A stretch of DNA of 64,000 bases from Ornithinimicrobium cryptoxanthini (GTDB taxonomy: Bacteria; Actinomycetota; Actinomycetes; Actinomycetales; Dermatophilaceae). The stretch lies in NCBI RefSeq assembly GCF_023923205.1, contig NZ_CP099490.1, positions 1,736,001-1,800,000 on the forward strand, in the 5' to 3' direction. Position numbers and translations under genes: made by a program. The notes below the pieces were generated by a model. The model worked only from the letters and a program-made list of their open reading frames with translations. It made no database searches and was not told the origin of the DNA. Shown here piece after piece: positions 16,789 to 26,628 of the stretch (position 1 is its first letter; each line of letters opens with the position of its first letter).

Positions 16789-18248
16789 CCCGGCGGCCGC
16801 CGGCCATCTACCCGCCGAGTGTGGGGGAGCTGATCGAGCGGGGCGAGGTGCTGGCCCGCTCCCTGATGTATGACGCACACCAGCGCGACGGGCGGGCGAT
16901 GCTGCGCGCCTGGGGCGAGGTTGTCGAGGGGGCCAACGACCTGTGGAGCCGCCTGCCTCAAGCCTCGGACGTTCCTGGGACAGGTAAGCAGGTGATTGAC
17001 CAACTGGAACGGTCCGCCAGGACGTTGCGCCGCGCAGCTGGCGATGCCCGCGAAGTCGATTCGACGCTGCAGGAGATCGGTCAAGTCTTCACCCAGGCAG
17101 CCGAGATGATCGGGCAAAGCGGTGTCGCCGAACGCCGAGAACCCACCCGATGGACCAGCGCACAACTGCGCGACTCTTTCGCCGCGCGCGTCAGCATCAT
17201 GCACACCCTGTACGTCGCCTCGCACGCGGTCTCTGTGGCCTTGTCCGAGAACGCGCTGGCCGAGCAGCTCGACGCCCGACTGCGGCACCATCGGCGCACG
17301 CCAGCGCACGAGTTACGCCATCGAGTCCTCGGGGTTGAGCAGGTCGCCCACTCCTACATCAACGGTCACTACCCGCAGGCGCTGACCGGCAAGCAACGTG
17401 AGCCGGTGGACCATGTTCGGATCCCGAGCGCGATCGCAGCCTGGGACGTCTACGCCCAACGGGTCCTCACCCAGGAACCAACAACTCACGCGATGGCCCG
17501 GGTGGCCGAGGCGGCGTTCGCGGCGTCGACGCATGCCCACCGCATGTGGCGGGCCGCGGTCCAGGCCGGCCACGTTGACCAGGCGGTGTTCGACTCGCAG
17601 ATCGCCCCAGCCCTGGAAACCATGATCGAGAAGTGGGGCGAAGCGCACACCCGCTTCAAGCAACTCACGCACCCTCACGAGACGAGTCCGCCGTCTTTGC
17701 GGGAGGCAGGCTGGGAACTAGCGGACGCGATGCGAGAGGTGACCACGACTCCTGTGGGTCCCGCCTCGGCGAAAGACATAGGAAATCGTGCCGATATGCC
17801 CTCCCTGGTGCGCTCCCTGCACCGCTTCCATGCCACGGTCGCCGGCGTAGGAGCCCTCTTCCACGAAACAGCCCGCCAGGCGCCGCTGGAAGTCGATGCG
17901 CGCGCCGCTAACGACATAATCAAGGCAGCCCTCGACACCGACGACGAGCGTCTGTCCCCATCCCGCGACGCCTTCGCGGTGACACCTAGAGATGTACAGC
18001 TCAAACGGGCAGTCCCTCTTCCAGACGGAATGCGCGGCCGCCTCGAAAACGCAGGCCACGACGTGGCTACCGCGACCCGCGCGTCACTACGTGCCACCAT
18101 GGCTGCCAGCGATCGCGGACGAGACGCCATGACCGTCCCGAACAGCTGGACCCATCACGTGGGTTCTGGAAACAAGTTGCCCACCAGCCGGGACCGAGAA
18201 CAGTCAGCCGCAACGATCAACGTCAGCGTGCCCCACGTACCCAGGTGA
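16785..18248 (+). CDS. large hypothetical helical protein
   Basis: 487 residues, mostly helical, soluble, rich in Ala, Arg and His. It resembles the 251-residue protein upstream in style (repeated four-helix-like stretches of about 100 residues). ATG 16785 is coupled to the previous gene. No catalytic motif is visible. It is the last gene of the unknown block; the following MFS gene is convergent. Confidence 0.65.
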   Translation: MTRRPPAIYPPSVGELIERGEVLARSLMYDAHQRDGRAMLRAWGEVVEGANDLWSRLPQASDVPGTGKQVIDQLERSARTLRRAAGDAREVDSTLQEIGQVFTQAAEMIGQSGVAERREPTRWTSAQLRDSFAARVSIMHTLYVASHAVSVALSENALAEQLDARLRHHRRTPAHELRHRVLGVEQVAHSYINGHYPQALTGKQREPVDHVRIPSAIAAWDVYAQRVLTQEPTTHAMARVAEAAFAASTHAHRMWRAAVQAGHVDQAVFDSQIAPALETMIEKWGEAHTRFKQLTHPHETSPPSLREAGWELADAMREVTTTPVGPASAKDIGNRADMPSLVRSLHRFHATVAGVGALFHETARQAPLEVDARAANDIIKAALDTDDERLSPSRDAFAVTPRDVQLKRAVPLPDGMRGRLENAGHDVATATRASLRATMAASDRGRDAMTVPNSWTHHVGSGNKLPTSRDREQSAATINVSVPHVPR

Positions 18249-18522
18249 CATGGGTCCGGTAAGTGTGGCTCTGTGTCAACAGTTCGGGGTAGATTTCGCC
18301 TGAATCGTGTACAGATGCGTTCATCGGGTCGAGTGCCCTCAAGGGGCTGTCCCGCCCTTCGGCTCACATCGACTGGCTGTTTTACGCTGATGGTCCCTGC
18401 CAGCGATGCCACGTACGACAAGCTAAGCAAACTCAGCCGCACTTGGCGAGACGACGATGAGCCGCAGCGGATGAGCAAGAGCATCACCATCGCTCCCGGC
18501 TGCGTCGGTCCTCGGGACCAGC
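18249..18522. other. intergenic region between convergent genes
   Basis: About 270 bases after the large helical-protein gene and before the end of the MFS gene. I see no gene, strong hairpin or repeat in it. It probably marks a boundary between two acquired blocks. Confidence 0.5.
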
Positions 18523-19917
18523 TCAATCCAAGTTCTGATCTTCTGTTGGTTCGGCTGCACCGCCGATGACGCGTCGGGGGCGTCTACGTCCTCCGCCGAA
18601 GTAGAACACACTCCTCGGCGGTCGACGAAGTAGATCGCGGCGGAAGCCTGATCGAGCGAGCAAGACAAGCGCCGCGGACACCACGAACAAGACTCCTCCC
18701 GCCCTCCAGGCCCACTCGAAGCCGACGCCTTCGACTACGAGTCCCAGCAGCGCCGGACCTGCAGCTCCTCCAACGAACGCGCCAGATTGCACCACCGAGA
18801 TGGCCTGAGTGGGCGCGTCCCGACCGACCCGGGCCACGGCGAAGAGCATCAGGCCGTGCCAGGACCAGCCGACCCCGAACGCCAAGACGCCGAAGAGAAT
18901 CACACCCCACAGCTCAGGCACCGCGCCGATCCCGAAGAGGGCGAGCGCCCCTCCGAGCATCATCGTTGCGACGACGGACATGTTACCGCCGAAGCGCCCG
19001 TCGGCGCGCAGTCCGCTGAGCACCCGAACCGCCACAGAAGTGCCAGCCCCGCAAGCCATCAGCCATCCAGCTTGCTCAATGGTTAGCCCAGCCTCGTGCG
19101 CCCAGATGGCCAGGTAGGCACCGAAGAAGTTGCACGCCATGCTCGCACACCCCACAGCGACCGCGCACAGGGCAAGCGGTCCTAGGGGTGCATGGTCGGA
19201 GAGGTCGGAAGTGTGGAGTGAGGGCCTGATCCGCAGCCTCACCGCCTCCTCGCGAGGTTCGCCGGGGGGATGGCGTTGGCGGCGAGTGACCCCCTCCCCA
19301 AACGCGTCAACCAGTGCGTACCCGAAGACAAGGATGCCGAGACAGCCGGTGGCCACAAACGTGCTCCGCCAGCCGAGCATCGTCGTAGTCAGGGGCACTG
19401 CGAGGCCGCCGAGCATGATGGCGGTTGGCACAGCTGCCTGCTTGATACCGAAGCCGAGCCCGCGCCGGTGCGGCGGCAGCATTGAGGCGACCGTCTTGTT
19501 GGACGTCCCCTGGCAGGCGGCGTTCCCCGCGCCCAACACGACCATTGCAAGCGCCAGCCCCGGCAGATCCCGGACGATCAGCGCGACCGCCAGACTCCCG
19601 ATCGCCACGAGCGCTCCGGAGACCGCCCGGCCGGTCCGTCTGCTCATCCGCTCGAACGTTCCAGTCGACAGCACCGTCACAAGTGCCGCGGCGCCGAAAA
19701 ACACTGAGACAGCCAGCCCCACTCCAGCCGCGCCGAAGTCTAGGTCGCGCATCACCAAGACTGCCTGGGTTCCCACGAGGAAAGGGGCCAGCGAGCCAAG
19801 CACGGTGAGCGCACTGGCTGAGAGCATGAGGCGCCCCATTCCGGGGGGCGCATATGGTGGTGCACCAGCGCTCCGGACTGCTGCGCGCCGGGCAGGGTTT
19901 GCGTCCTTAAAATCCAT
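18523..19917 (-). CDS. MFS transporter
   Basis: About 464 residues with 12 hydrophobic segments and a long loop near the middle (about residues 195-230). MFS landmarks are present after helix 2 (FERMSRRTGRAVSG). ATG 19917 (MDFKDANP) is preferred to the longest frame, whose extra N-terminus is Cys/Arg-rich and unlike a transporter. The hydrophilic arginine-rich C-terminus is longer than usual. It lies about 100 bases after the PxpA gene on the same strand, so it may move the substrate of that locus. Confidence 0.8.
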   Translation of the reverse strand: MDFKDANPARRAAVRSAGAPPYAPPGMGRLMLSASALTVLGSLAPFLVGTQAVLVMRDLDFGAAGVGLAVSVFFGAAALVTVLSTGTFERMSRRTGRAVSGALVAIGSLAVALIVRDLPGLALAMVVLGAGNAACQGTSNKTVASMLPPHRRGLGFGIKQAAVPTAIMLGGLAVPLTTTMLGWRSTFVATGCLGILVFGYALVDAFGEGVTRRQRHPPGEPREEAVRLRIRPSLHTSDLSDHAPLGPLALCAVAVGCASMACNFFGAYLAIWAHEAGLTIEQAGWLMACGAGTSVAVRVLSGLRADGRFGGNMSVVATMMLGGALALFGIGAVPELWGVILFGVLAFGVGWSWHGLMLFAVARVGRDAPTQAISVVQSGAFVGGAAGPALLGLVVEGVGFEWAWRAGGVLFVVSAALVLLARSGFRRDLLRRPPRSVFYFGGGRRRPRRVIGGAAEPTEDQNLD

Positions 19918-20019
19918 TTGCCGGCCACCTGGGAGGCAGCATCTTACCGACCGGGCTTTCACCAGCGAATCTTGCTGCAGAACTCGCTTCAGGGGGGCGG
20001 AACCGCCCGACCGGATCCA

Positions 20020-20790
20020 TCACAATTGGGCGCTGAGCTGAATACCTGCTTTTTGGAGAGCCTTGCGTGTGCGACGGGCGACCTCTACGGCACCAGGAGT
20101 GTCCGAGTGGACGAGAAGCGCCTGCGCACTGATTGGGAACTCTTCACCCGACTGCGCAGTGATGCGGCCATGCGTCACCATGCGGACAGCCCGCTGCGCA
20201 GCTTCATCGGGGTCGGTTACGAGCGCATTGGGCTGCGTGCGGGGGAGCAGAAGTCCGTCCGCGGTGTAGGCACGGTCTACGAACGCCTCTGCTACAACGC
20301 GTATCCCCGACTCTTGAGCGATCGTCCACGTCGCCGTTCCGTCCTGACACAGGATCGGTAAACTGGGGTCGAATAGTCGAGTCGCTTCTACGATTGCTCG
20401 AGCGTGCCCCTTGTGGGTGGCCGCCGCATTGTAGAGGGCCCCATGCGCCCGTACATAGGAGACTGAGGATCCCGCTAGTCGGGCAAAGATGTCAAGGGCG
20501 CCCATCTGGTACAGCAAGTCGTCGATAAGTTCGTCCACATCGGCGTCGACGAAGCGTCGTCCGAAGCCAGCGAGATCGCGGTAGCTGACCTGTGCCCCGA
20601 TCGCGACCGCATTCTCCGCAGCCATCTCGCATGTGGCACGCATTATGCGAGGATCCCCCCCATGGAACCCGCAGGCGACGTTCGCAGCCGTCACAATCTT
20701 CATAAGTGCTTCGTCGTCACCAAGGCGCCAGATACCGAATCCTTCACCAATATCCGTCGTCAGGGCAACGCGTCTTACATCCTCGCTCAT
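20020..20790 (-). CDS. pxpA: LamB/YcsF family protein (5-oxoprolinase subunit A-like)
   Basis: 256 residues with the family landmarks TTDIGEGFG, TAANVACGFHGGDP, GAQVSYRDLAGFGRR and VRAHGALYN. PxpA normally works with PxpB and PxpC to open 5-oxoproline with ATP. Neither partner is nearby: the neighbours are a PLP lyase (ATGA overlap, upstream) and an MFS transporter. So the substrate may be another cyclic amide, or the partners are encoded elsewhere. Family assignment is firm; the symbol is by family only. Confidence 0.8.
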   Translation of the reverse strand: MSEDVRRVALTTDIGEGFGIWRLGDDEALMKIVTAANVACGFHGGDPRIMRATCEMAAENAVAIGAQVSYRDLAGFGRRFVDADVDELIDDLLYQMGALDIFARLAGSSVSYVRAHGALYNAAATHKGHARAIVEATRLFDPSLPILCQDGTATWTIAQESGIRVVAEAFVDRAYTADGLLLPRTQPNALVTDPDEAAQRAVRMVTHGRITAQSGEEFPISAQALLVHSDTPGAVEVARRTRKALQKAGIQLSAQL

Positions 20791-21932
20791 TTGTCCTCCT
20801 CCAGTAGCCCGCCATCTGGCAAGGGATTAGCCGACCGCGACTCAGTACTTAGAAGTATGACCGAGGTTTCCGGGTCGAGTTTCAGCGCATCACGCATGGG
20901 TTCGTCTGCGGCAGCGACGCGGAGTCCGGCCAGCGTCGCCGCACCACAGGGCCCGGAATCAACCCCAGCGCGGGCTAGGTCGTGAACTGCACCTGCAACC
21001 TCGACATCATTGACTGTGACAGAAGCAGAGAGTCCGTCCCTCAGCCAGGGCCAAGCATCGTAGGAAATCGTGCCGCAATTCAGACCTGCCATAATCGTGG
21101 GGCGGGTCGCTACCGACACAATGGCTCCCGCCAGCAATGACGTCGTCACCGAGGGCGCCACGTCTGGCTCGACGCCGAGGACGGACACCTGTGTTTGGCT
21201 GGCCGCGAATTGAAGAGCCGCCATCGCAAGTGAACCCACACCGATGGGAACGACCAGAAGCAGCGGTTGCGTTCTGTCGGCCTGCTCGAGGAGTTCATCG
21301 AACAGTGTCGTATAGCCATTCACGATGAGCTCAGGTACGTCGTGATACCCCGGCCACGAGGTATCCTGCACCAGCAGGACGTTGGGCGTCGAGGCGGCAA
21401 AGCTACGAGCGACCTCAACCGCCTCGTCATAGTCGCCTGGCAAGATTTGGAGTGTGGCCCCCTCATCAATGATCGCCTGTTGCGCAGTCTTTGAAACAGA
21501 GGAGGGGACGAATACCTTGGCATCAATCCCCAGCCACTGCGCCGCGCGGGCAACCGCGCGGCCATGATTGCCGTCCGTAGCTGTGCTGAGCGTAGGCGTT
21601 GCCGCCTCTCCAACTCGAGAGAGAGCCGTTCGGAGCGACTCTGCCGTGAGGGCAGGTTCCTCCCCGTACTCGCGTAGGAAGCGCTGAACCGTTACCGCTG
21701 TAGCGTAGGACGCCCCAAGGATCTTGAAGGACGGGAGCCCGAAGCGGCCTACCTCCGACTTGACCAAAAGTCGGCCGATTTCTACCGAGGACGCGAGGTG
21801 AGGCAGCGTAATCAACGGGGTCGGTACGTAATCCGGCAAGCTACGGTGAAAGGCACGAGCATTAGCAGCCCAAGCCACGTCGCCTCGCAACCTCGGATGG
21901 CCAATGTAAGTCAATCGTTCCACGAGCCCCAT
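20787..21932 (-). CDS. PLP-dependent ammonia-lyase, diaminopropionate ammonia-lyase-like
   Basis: About 381 residues of fold type II. The PLP lysine is in GLPSFKILGASYA and the phosphate/substrate loop in TDGNHGRA. VPIGVGSLA is the glycine-rich phosphate cup. GLNCGTISYDAWPWL is characteristic of diaminopropionate ammonia-lyase relatives. ATG 21932 (MGLVERLTYIG) is preferred; the longer frame to 22004 begins with a Cys-rich peptide. It would eliminate ammonia from a 2-amino acid to a 2-oxo acid. Coupling with the YcsF-type gene suggests that this pair acts on one compound. Confidence 0.8.
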   Translation of the reverse strand: MGLVERLTYIGHPRLRGDVAWAANARAFHRSLPDYVPTPLITLPHLASSVEIGRLLVKSEVGRFGLPSFKILGASYATAVTVQRFLREYGEEPALTAESLRTALSRVGEAATPTLSTATDGNHGRAVARAAQWLGIDAKVFVPSSVSKTAQQAIIDEGATLQILPGDYDEAVEVARSFAASTPNVLLVQDTSWPGYHDVPELIVNGYTTLFDELLEQADRTQPLLLVVPIGVGSLAMAALQFAASQTQVSVLGVEPDVAPSVTTSLLAGAIVSVATRPTIMAGLNCGTISYDAWPWLRDGLSASVTVNDVEVAGAVHDLARAGVDSGPCGAATLAGLRVAAADEPMRDALKLDPETSVILLSTESRSANPLPDGGLLEEDK

Positions 21933-22169
21933 CGTGGTCGTCAGAACTGGCTGGGTCCAGTAGGGAATCCTGAACTGCACTCGGCAGCAATCGCACCGGA
22001 TCACCAGATCTGCGGGTGGCTGTCAAATAATCCGGTCCCCAGAAGGTACAGCAGACGACGCACACCCGCGTGCCGCCGACACAGGTGCCGGGGAGCCTGG
22101 ACCTGATCAGGGTCTGCGATATCCTTCCCCCGTCAGACCGTCGGACGTGGTCAACCACCCGGGTAATGG

Positions 22170-23594
22170 GGCTCTTCACAATCGAGGGTGTAGTTGGGGT
22201 CTGATTCCGCCGGTCTTGAGTAGTGCTCGGGCGATGTAGTGGGTGAGGTTGCGGAAACCGAGGGCCAGGCCGCGGAGGTGCTCGAATCGACCGTTGATGG
22301 CCTCGCTGGGGCCGTTGCTGGTGCGGGGCCGTTCGAAGTAGGACAAGACGTCGCAGACGCGCCGGGCCAGGGTGCGGCCGAGCTTGCGCAGCTCGACCAG
22401 CTGGGCGGGTACGGTCTTGTTGCTGAGGGCCTCGATGACCGAGGCCATCTCCGCCCGCCCGGCGCCACGGTCGCGGTCACGGTAGGCGGCGATCATGCGC
22501 TGGTAGATGCCCCAGATGCACTCCACCTCCTCGTGCTGCGGTCGGGTGAAGAGGGTCTCGATCCCCTCGGGCTGGCCGTCGGTGAGCAGGTTGGCACCGG
22601 TGTGCAGGGTCCTTCGCGCCGAGTAGAGCGGGTCGCCCTTGCGGCCACGGTGGCCGTGCAGTTCCTGCTGCACCCGGCGCCGGCACTCGTCCAGGGCCTC
22701 CCCGGCGAGGCGGACGACGTGGAAGGGATCCACGACCGCCACGGCTCCGGGCAACTCCTCGGTGGTGGCCGTCTTGAAGCCGGAGAACCCGTCCATGGCC
22801 ACGACCTCGATCCTCTCGCGCCAGGCCAGACACGCTGCGCGAGCCAGTCCTTGAACGCCTTCTTGCTGCGGCCTTCGACCATGTCCAGCAGCCGGGCAGG
22901 GCCGGTCCCCTCACGGACGGGGGTGAGGTCGATGATGACGGTGACGAACTTGTCGCCCTGCGGGTGTGCCGCCAGGCGTGCTCGTCCACGCCCAGGACAC
23001 GGACGCCGTCCAGACGGGCAGGGTCATCGATCAGGACACGTCGACCTTCGGCCAAGACCGCGTCGTTGGCGGTGTTCCACGCCACGCCGAGCCCTTCGGC
23101 GACGCGCGCCATGGACAGGTGCTGGGTCACGATGCCGACAAGGCCCCACCGCAGCCCCGCACGGAGATCTTCGCCCGTGGCGCGGCCGCGGCGGTCGTGT
23201 CCTGGCGCCACACGTGCGAGCACTCGATGCTGCGGTAGCGGCGGACGGTGACCAGCAAGGTCGTGGGTCGCCACCCGAACGGCTCGTGCGCCAACTCCCG
23301 AGTCGCCGTGTCCCTCGGGACGCCCTGGCAGCCGCACCGCCGGCACCAGTCGTCCGGCTCCACGACCCGGCACGCGAGCTCCGCGCGATCCGGCTCCACG
23401 AGCTGGGCGGTGACTCCGAGTCCCAGGCCGTCGAGGCGTGTGAAGGTGGTCAGGTCGGGGCGCGTGAAGGTAGCGTCGGGCACGTCGAGGTCGTTTCGGA
23501 TGGCTGGCGTAGGAACCTACATCTTCGGAAGGCCTCGACACCTACCCCGGCAACGACGCGCCAGCGACCTCTACACCGTCATCTGCGAAGAGCC
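22170..23594 (-). mobile_element. ISL3-family insertion sequence (decayed)
   Basis: The element is bounded by 24-base imperfect inverted ends: GGCTCTTCACAATCGA...GTGTAG at 22170-22193 and the inverse, reading GGCTCTTCGCAGATGA...GTGTAG from 23594 to 23571. Flanks are GGTAATGG (22162-22169) and GGTAATGC (23595-23602), an 8-base target repeat with one change, as known for ISL3. Length is 1,425 bases. The transposase inside is frameshifted, so the element cannot move itself. Confidence 0.85.
22176..23483 (-). pseudogene. ISL3-family transposase with three frameshifts
   Basis: The N-terminus has the zinc-finger-like part (DDWCRRCGCQGVPRDTATREL). The DDE region is spread over frames: VRVLGVDEHAWRHTR, then VEGRSKKAFKDWLAQRV, then MDGFSGFKTATTEELPGAVAVVDPFHVVR and the C-terminus with SNGPSEAINGRFEHLRGLALGFRN. 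Frame changes fall near 23,150-23,200, about 22,950 and about 22,830. The order and all domains are retained, so decay is recent or partly due to base-calling errors. Confidence 0.8.
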
Positions 23595-23830
23595 GGTAAT
23601 GCTGCACCCTCCGTGATCGGCTCGTTCCAGCTCCCACTGTCAACTATCCCCAACTGACGGCCTGGTGTACCGGTGTGCCGGCGGCGCGTCTGCACGTCCA
23701 ATCGCACACAGTCCCTACCGAATACTGGGCAGAATCCGTACGTTGACGCTGACTGTCACCCCTGCTTGACTCGAGTTTGTCCTCGCATGACTCATCCGCG
23801 AGACATGCGACCCGGAGATGGGAGAGTGGC

Positions 23831-24901
23831 ATGAAACCACTGCACACTCGGTGGGCGGCCCTACTAGCGGCTGCACCTCTGTTGATCGTGGCCGGCTGCG
23901 GCTCCTCCGCCGACGAGGGAGGGGACTCTCCAGGAGCACAAGAAGCGAGCGCTGATGACCTCGTCGTCGCAGCGGGGGGCGGCGATTACCGAGACTTCCA
24001 AGAGGACTTCAATGTTCCAGCGATGACTGACCAATGTTCCAGTTCTATCGTGTGGGACTACACCGAGGACGATGTGAAGATCACCACCGTCCGCACCCAG
24101 GGCGAGGCAGCAGGAACCCTCGACGTGGTGGAACTCCCTGACACCCGGATGCAACAGCTTGTCAATGACGGACTCATGCTTCCTTTAACTGAGGATGAGG
24201 TCCCAAACATATCCATTATTCGTGAAGGTCTCACGAGCGAGTATTGGATTCCACACATCTATTCGGCCAGCGTCATCATCTATAATGAGGATAAGGTTCC
24301 TGACGCATCTAGTTACAACATTCTATGGGATGACCAATACAGTGGGAAAATCGGAGTGCTTTCGACTCAATGGAGCAACTTCTTCTATGCGGCTACCGCG
24401 GTATCCCCTGATGCGTCAAATAGCAGCGACTGGGGTGCTGGATGGGAAAAACTCAAGGAGCTGTCTGACGATGTCGTCGTCTTCGCTTCACAGGAGGAAA
24501 TGGGGCAAGCGCTAATGTCAGGGCAAATATGGCTCACCGTGAACTGGAAAGCGCGCGCTCTTCAATGGAACGACATGGGAGCCGTGCCCCTCGGAGCCTC
24601 CGTGCCCGAAGAAGGCACATTCCCAGTGGTCTTCGCCGCCGGCGTCCCGGCCAACGCTCCGAATCCTGAATGTGCATTTGACTATTTGAACGGGCTACTC
24701 GACCCAGAGGGCCAGACCCAGTTCGCTGAAAATATGGGGTACGCCCCCACCGTTACCGAAACAACGCTCGGCGACGAACGCGCCGAAGCTGTGGATTTCA
24801 CACCTGACGAGCAGTCGAGGATTCAGCCGCTAGACATTTCCTACATTGCTGAGAATGACGCGGACTGGGGAGATCTGTGGCAGCAAGAGTTCATCAATTG
24901 A
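23831..24901 (+). CDS. ABC transporter substrate-binding lipoprotein (polyamine/Fe3+-type, PotD-like)
   Basis: 356 residues. The signal ends in a lipobox (LIVAGC) followed by an acidic linker (SSADEGGDS). Motifs of family 1/PotD solute-binding proteins follow: VELPDTRMQQLVNDGLMLPL, SASVIIYNEDKVPD, NILWDDQYSGKIG. ATG 23831 follows GGGAGAG and gives the signal peptide; the longer frame is unlikely. First gene of a four-gene importer (binding protein, two permeases, ATPase). The substrate may be that of the neighbouring PLP-lyase/YcsF locus; this is inference. Confidence 0.9.
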   Translation: MKPLHTRWAALLAAAPLLIVAGCGSSADEGGDSPGAQEASADDLVVAAGGGDYRDFQEDFNVPAMTDQCSSSIVWDYTEDDVKITTVRTQGEAAGTLDVVELPDTRMQQLVNDGLMLPLTEDEVPNISIIREGLTSEYWIPHIYSASVIIYNEDKVPDASSYNILWDDQYSGKIGVLSTQWSNFFYAATAVSPDASNSSDWGAGWEKLKELSDDVVVFASQEEMGQALMSGQIWLTVNWKARALQWNDMGAVPLGASVPEEGTFPVVFAAGVPANAPNPECAFDYLNGLLDPEGQTQFAENMGYAPTVTETTLGDERAEAVDFTPDEQSRIQPLDISYIAENDADWGDLWQQEFIN

Positions 24902-24924
24902 GCTGCTGAAGGAATAGTTGACAT

Positions 24925-25791
24925 ATGAACCTGAGTCCCAGGTCGACCAGATTGCTGGCAGCAATACCGATCCTTGTAGTTGGACTCGGACTCCTAGTTC
25001 CCTTGGCATTCTTCCTTCGTTTTGCTTTTGCTGAGAGCGCTGGTGCTGGAGTCCCAACGAGTGGCTTCACCCTTTCCAACTTCGGGGAACTCTTTACCCG
25101 CGACTACTACCGGGATACCCTGACTCGCACATTCGCAATCGGCATCGGTTCAACCCTGTTCACCTTGGTCCTCGGCCTGGCAGTTGCACAACTCATCGTG
25201 TCAGTGGGTCCGCGCTTGAAAGCGGCTCTCATCATCATGACCGTCTTCCCAATGTTCGTGGGCACCGTTGTCAGGGCCGTTGGATGGCTCGCTCTTTTCG
25301 GGTACGACGGTGTTCTTAACGCCCTCCTCCTCGGAGCGGGGCTCATAGATACACCGATGATGGTCCTCAAGACCCCTGCGGCTGTAGCAGTGGCCATCAC
25401 CTCGGTCGAACTTCCCATTATGGTCCTCACCCTATACTCGGGTCTGCAGCTCATCGGGACCGAAACCACTCTTGCGGCACAATCGCTTGGGGCGAAGCCC
25501 ATTAGGGCCTTTATAGAGGTCACCCTTCCTCAGATGGGCCCGGCACTCGTCACAGGTGGATCGCTTGTTCTCGTGGATTCCGTTAACGCATACGCAACCC
25601 CGGTCCTAGTGGGCGGATCTCAGGTTCCAATGATCGCGCCCGAGATATACGACTCCGTGACACGAACAAATGACTGGGCATTGGCAGGCGCCTTCGCAGG
25701 GGTAACCATGGTCATTAGCCTTGCGCTGATAGGCATCTATTCCGCGATCATGCTGCGCTCGCAGCGCCGTTGGCGGGAGGTAGCACAATGA
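24925..25791 (+). CDS. ABC transporter permease (PotB-like)
   Basis: 288 residues with about six membrane segments. The EAA loop is visible as LAAQSLGAKPIRAFIEVTLPQMGP around residues 180-205. The start follows GAAGGAA and lies 23 bases after the binding-protein gene. The stop overlaps the next start. Partner of the second permease in a heterodimeric membrane channel. Confidence 0.9.
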   Translation: MNLSPRSTRLLAAIPILVVGLGLLVPLAFFLRFAFAESAGAGVPTSGFTLSNFGELFTRDYYRDTLTRTFAIGIGSTLFTLVLGLAVAQLIVSVGPRLKAALIIMTVFPMFVGTVVRAVGWLALFGYDGVLNALLLGAGLIDTPMMVLKTPAAVAVAITSVELPIMVLTLYSGLQLIGTETTLAAQSLGAKPIRAFIEVTLPQMGPALVTGGSLVLVDSVNAYATPVLVGGSQVPMIAPEIYDSVTRTNDWALAGAFAGVTMVISLALIGIYSAIMLRSQRRWREVAQ

Positions 25792-26603
25792 AACGGTCAC
25801 CTACCCTTTCGGTGATCGCATGGCTATCCGTCATATTCATGTTGGCTCCAGTCGTTCTGGTGATGTATTTAGCCTTTGTCGACGACAACTTTGTGACGGT
25901 GCAACCCAGCGGCTACTCGATCAAATGGTTTCGCGAAGTTCTCAGCCGTGGTCAAATGGTGGACGGCCTTATATACTCAACCCAGATATCAGCTGTGGCA
26001 ACCCTCTTGTCCGTTGCATTGGGTTTGCCCGCGGGGATCAGTTTAGCCCGATCGCGGATGCGGGGTCGTCGCATACTAGAAAGCATGTTCATTCTTCCTG
26101 TGGTTATTCCGGCCATCGTGGTGGGAGTTACGCTCTATATATCTCTATATCAGGTAGGTGGCACCTTAGGATTTCAGCTGGCTCCTAGTTTTGGGTCCCT
26201 GGTGCTCGCTCATATTCTAATCACGTTTCCCTGGACATTCAGACTCGTCTACGCTGGTATGCTCAGTATCGACCCAAAGGTTGAGCGAGCCTCGATCGAC
26301 TTGGGCGCTAATCAATTCCAGACCACGCTTCGCGTTATATTGCCCCTCCTGCGTCCGGCAACCATAGGTGCAGCGACTCTAGCATTTGTGTTCTCCTTTT
26401 CGAACTTGGAGGTCAGTTTGTTCCTCGTCGATTCCGGGAACAGCACCCTGCCTGTTGCCATGACCCAGTACGCCAAATTTCGCGTCGATCCATCAATCGC
26501 CGCCATCTCTACAATTCAAATTGCCCTGGCAGGAGTGCTGTTGATTGTAGCCAATCGGGTCCTAGACTTTGGCACCACCTTCTCCGGAGGCAGTAAGGGA
26601 TGA
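25788..26603 (+). CDS. ABC transporter permease (PotC-like)
   Basis: About 271 residues, six membrane segments and an EAA loop (RASIDLGANQFQTTLRVILP). ATG 25788 overlaps the stop of the first permease and follows GGGAGG; the longer frame starts inside the upstream gene. Second half of the importer channel. Confidence 0.9.
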   Translation: MKRSPTLSVIAWLSVIFMLAPVVLVMYLAFVDDNFVTVQPSGYSIKWFREVLSRGQMVDGLIYSTQISAVATLLSVALGLPAGISLARSRMRGRRILESMFILPVVIPAIVVGVTLYISLYQVGGTLGFQLAPSFGSLVLAHILITFPWTFRLVYAGMLSIDPKVERASIDLGANQFQTTLRVILPLLRPATIGAATLAFVFSFSNLEVSLFLVDSGNSTLPVAMTQYAKFRVDPSIAAISTIQIALAGVLLIVANRVLDFGTTFSGGSKG

Positions 26604-26628
26604 CGAATCAATCGGAAGGAAATGTCTC

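Noticed and set aside
22239..23657. Long open frame on the + strand across the ISL3 region
   Set aside because: It is antisense to the recognisable transposase and is low in normal protein character; GC-rich shadow.
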